Shown here: positions 61,675 to 64,000 of the stretch, in pieces
Layout: every line of letters starts with the position of its first letter
How positions within the stretch are numbered: the stretch's first letter is position 1
Source: Planctomycetota bacterium
GTDB lineage: Bacteria > Planctomycetota > B15-G4
Direction: 5' to 3'
Assembly (NCBI GenBank): GCA_029259715.1
Contig: JAJDEP010000003.1
Coordinates: forward strand, 62,001 to 126,000
DNA: 64,000 nucleotides
Made by a program: the position numbers and the translations under genes
Notes under the pieces: model-generated
The model's input: the letters and a program-made list of their open reading frames with translations, nothing else
What the model was told of the DNA's origin: nothing
The model's database searches: none

Positions 61675-62952
61675 ATGGCTCACCGCTTGCTGTTCGCCGT
61701 CGTCTGCATGCTGCTGGGGGCTCTCTCGGCCACCGCCGGTGCCGACGACGAGTCTTCGACCCCTGATGAGCGCACCCGCGCCCGTCTGCTCCACCTCGTG
61801 GACGGGGGCATCCTCCGGGCCGAGAGCCGTTGGCGCGACGGTCGCTGGGAGATCGAGGAGGACGGCGCCTGGCGTCCCCTCGCCTCCGGCAGCGTCGCCT
61901 CAGCGCCCCTGGAGCGGGATGTGCTGGCTGAGGCACGCAAGCGCCGGACCCTGGCGAGACGGCGTGGCCCGGTCGAGCAGGTGGCCGCCGCCGAGTGGAT
62001 GATCGCCGAGGGTTTGCTGACCGAAGCCTTCCAGCTGCTCGAGCAGGTCCTCGCGTCCGACCGGGACCAGCCCGAAGCGCTGGCGCTGTTGCACGGCGGC
62101 CGCATCCCCGTCGCCGTCCCGCAGCCGCCCCGCGCCGACCTCTCTCCGGACCGCCTCGGCGACCACTACGCAGCGGTGCTCAGCTGGGCGGCGCCCATGC
62201 CTCTGGCGCTCCAGGAGATGGCCGTGGCCGCGCTCTCCCCCGACCCGGTGCTGAGAGCCGCCCTCACCGACGGACTGAGGCACCCGGCCCCCGGCACCCG
62301 CCGCTTCTCGGCCCTGGCACTGCGTCGCCATTTCACCGGGGACGCTGAGCCCGAGTTGACCCGCAGGGCGCTGGTCGACATCGCACCGAGCGTCCGCATG
62401 GAAGCGGCGCTGGCCTTGCGTGAACTCGACGACGGCGAGGGCCTGGCCCTCTGCATCGACGCCTTGCAGCACCCCTCGACCCTGGTGCGCACCCATGCCG
62501 CACAGGCCCTGAGCTTGATGGCCGCCCCCCAGGCCGTCGAACCGCTGATCGGCGCCCTGTCCGCTGCCGGCACGGCGAGCGCCGGCTCGGGCGGCCGGCG
62601 CGCCGCGGTGTTCTTCGGCACCCAGCGGGCCTTCGTCCAGGGCTTCGACGCCCAGGTGGCCAACCAGGCGGCGATCGCCGACCCGATCATCGGCACGGTC
62701 CAGTCCGGCGCCTCACTCGACGCTCGCGTGGTCTCCACGGGCCCCGTGGGCACCACTACGGAGCGACGTGCCCTGCGGACGGCGCTCGAGACCGTCACCG
62801 GTCAGCGCATCGGCAGTACCGCCGCGGCGTGGGACCGCTGGTGGCGGCGCGAGGGCCAGGCCTGGCGGGCTGCCCACACACCTGAGGTCGCCCCGACGAC
62901 GCCTACCGCCGAGCCGGATCCCTCGGCCCCTGCCTTTGGCGAGGTGTGGTGA
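61675..62952 (+). CDS. Exported HEAT-repeat-like protein
   Basis: 425 residues with a signal peptide (about 1-24, ending SATAGA). The N-terminal half is helical and unclassified; HEAT/PBS-like helices occupy about 195-305 (LQEMAVAALSPDPVLRAALT, APSVRMEAALALRELDDGEG, HPSTLVRTHAAQALSLMAAP). The C-terminal part contains RWWRREGQAWRAAH, common at the end of such Planctomycete proteins. GGGGGA lies 7 bases before the ATG; TAGGCT at 61615 may be its -10. Function unknown. Confidence 0.78.
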   Translation: MAHRLLFAVVCMLLGALSATAGADDESSTPDERTRARLLHLVDGGILRAESRWRDGRWEIEEDGAWRPLASGSVASAPLERDVLAEARKRRTLARRRGPVEQVAAAEWMIAEGLLTEAFQLLEQVLASDRDQPEALALLHGGRIPVAVPQPPRADLSPDRLGDHYAAVLSWAAPMPLALQEMAVAALSPDPVLRAALTDGLRHPAPGTRRFSALALRRHFTGDAEPELTRRALVDIAPSVRMEAALALRELDDGEGLALCIDALQHPSTLVRTHAAQALSLMAAPQAVEPLIGALSAAGTASAGSGGRRAAVFFGTQRAFVQGFDAQVANQAAIADPIIGTVQSGASLDARVVSTGPVGTTTERRALRTALETVTGQRIGSTAAAWDRWWRREGQAWRAAHTPEVAPTTPTAEPDPSAPAFGEVW

Positions 62953-62971
62953 CCCCACCGAACCCGCAGGG

Positions 62972-64000
62972 TCAGCGCTCCGACGGCTTCTTGTGGACGG
63001 TCACCGAGCGGTAGACCTCCGTCAGACCGTCCTCGGAGATGAATCCCCAGCCGAGGGCGCTGTCGTAGAAGTCGACCACTTCGATGATCTCCCGGACCTT
63101 GGGGAAGACCTCGAGCGCCATCGAGAATGCCAGCTCGCGCGCCGACGGCTCGCCGTTCGCACCGCCCTTGCCACCGTTCTCGGCACCGAGCATCGCGGGC
63201 AGCCAACCGGCCGCACCCTGCATGGCCGTCACCATGTCGAGCATGTCTTTCTGCAGCGATGCGTAAGAGCTGTAGGTGGCGTAGTAGAGCGGCCGGTCGG
63301 GCATCCCCGAGCGGGTCACGAACTCTTCGTTCTCGGTGATGTTCGGGTACTCGCCCGCATAGGTCTCGAGCACGTAGCTGATGGCCTCCGGCGCCGTGCT
63401 GGCGACCCACATGTCGCCGACCGATCCCATCAACAACTCGCGCTGCCCCATCATGTTGATGCTGACCCGCAGCATCCCGGGGAAGGGATCGTTGGTCTTC
63501 TCGACCTGCAGGTCCGAGGGGACCACGAAGCGCACGAATTCGGGCAGGTTGCGGGCGATGAGTGAGAGCTGGCGGTTGGCATCGTCCACGAAGGCGCCCC
63601 CCGCCGAGATCGCACGGGCGGCCCGCTTCCACAGGCTGCGCGCCGCCGTCGGGTTGCTGCTGCGCGCCAAGAAGACCATGTCCTCGCTGTGGTTGGCCGT
63701 CGGCTGGCGCGCCGGGAATGTGCTGAAGCTCACGGCGCTGAACAGGACCGGCAGCAACTCGTCGCGGACGTCGATGCCGATCGCAGCCTGGGCCAGGTCG
63801 TAGGCCGCCAGCGCCTTGTCCCCGTCGGGGACGCGCGTTTCGATGAAGTCGAGCGCCCAGTCGTGGAGCGGGCCCACCTCGAGACCGGCATAGGTGAAGA
63901 AGCCGGTGGCGTCCGCCGGCACCGCATCGATCAGCCCGGGATCGTTCCGCAGGCCGAACCCCGAGAGGAAGATGGGGTTCTTCAGCGTCTCCGGGCGGTC
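62972..64000 (-). CDS. Hypothetical protein, N-terminus outside the window
   Basis: The frame is open from the right edge (first visible residues RPETLKNPIFLSGFGL) to the stop at 62972, giving 342 residues. It is alpha/beta, with no catalytic motif or membrane helix I recognise. The sequence PTANHSEDMVFLARSS and repeated mentions of Leu-rich helices look like large secreted proteins of unknown function in PVC bacteria (DUF3352-like at best). It is convergent with the HEAT-like gene, 19 bases apart. Confidence 0.6.
   Translation of the reverse strand, partial: DRPETLKNPIFLSGFGLRNDPGLIDAVPADATGFFTYAGLEVGPLHDWALDFIETRVPDGDKALAAYDLAQAAIGIDVRDELLPVLFSAVSFSTFPARQPTANHSEDMVFLARSSNPTAARSLWKRAARAISAGGAFVDDANRQLSLIARNLPEFVRFVVPSDLQVEKTNDPFPGMLRVSINMMGQRELLMGSVGDMWVASTAPEAISYVLETYAGEYPNITENEEFVTRSGMPDRPLYYATYSSYASLQKDMLDMVTAMQGAAGWLPAMLGAENGGKGGANGEPSARELAFSMALEVFPKVREIIEVVDFYDSALGWGFISEDGLTEVYRSVTVHKKPSER

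Overview
This 64 kb window is a very GC-rich bacterial chromosome segment (by eye close to 70% G+C) carrying about 60 tightly packed protein genes. Many neighbours overlap by 1-8 bases (ATGA, GTGA and TGATG junctions). I see no rRNA, tRNA, CRISPR array, transposase or phage gene, and no stretch over 300 bases without a gene. The lineage is most likely PVC-group, probably Planctomycetota. The evidence is a small basic protein of the Verrucomicrobia/Chlamydiae type (8470-8709), a triplet of EutN/CcmL microcompartment vertex proteins next to a class II aldolase (26712-28615), a secreted VCBS/ASPIC-UnbV protein (58370-61516), several sulfatase-like proteins and a DUF5117-type metalloprotease. Two Kdo/InaA-type kinases, a GT9 glycosyltransferase, an RND transporter and a BON-domain protein point to an outer membrane. 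The assignment is inference.

Layout. 1-5133 (-): lipoprotein, sulfatase-like protein, ROK kinase and a polysaccharide-type ABC exporter. 5144-8435 (-): Der GTPase, QueE and an aminotransferase. 8470-9691 (-): small basic protein and a SPOR-like membrane protein. 9819-12663 (-): TPR/peptidase-MA protein, YkgJ-type cysteine protein and a Ser/Thr kinase, divergent from a single-ring Clp-type ATPase (12797-14173). 14201-15995: MOSC protein and a beta-helix protein. 16071-21459 (+): two aminotransferases, two bacterial-PH proteins and an LPS-kinase-like protein in one overlapping operon. 21456-24223: HAD, DJ-1, and a MoaD-like plus BNR-repeat pair. 24420-26491 (+): ABC transporter. 26712-28615 (+): microcompartment genes. 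28770-31220 (+): two paralogous small membrane proteins, a TetR regulator and a TIGR01777-type epimerase behind a promoter framed by two perfect palindromes. 31263-38171: sulfotransferase, Pgi, RND transporter and beta-helix protein. 38284-42844 (+): P5C dehydrogenase and a large metalloprotease. 42887-50916: small membrane protein, flavodoxin/ferredoxin reductase, GT9, GT2, two sulfatase-like proteins and a PMT-type glycosyltransferase. 50982-55832 (+): CoA-binding protein, MDR dehydrogenase, kinase, NYN-OST-HTH protein, BON protein and a pseudopilin. 55839-57157 (-): anti-sigma and ECF sigma. 57364-62952 (+): SDR, VCBS and HEAT-like proteins. 62972-64000 (-): a partial unknown.

Two themes stand out. 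First, at least ten genes or operons without a clear Shine-Dalgarno sequence have a TANNNT box ending 6-8 bases before the start codon, the pattern of leaderless transcription; it fixes several start codons. Second, the microcompartment cluster has three vertex (BMC-P) genes and an aldolase but no hexamer (BMC-H) gene anywhere in the window. Other points of interest are two sulfatase-like proteins that have lost metal ligands, the palindrome-framed TetR promoter, and a second promoter whose spacer is a perfect 12-bp palindrome.
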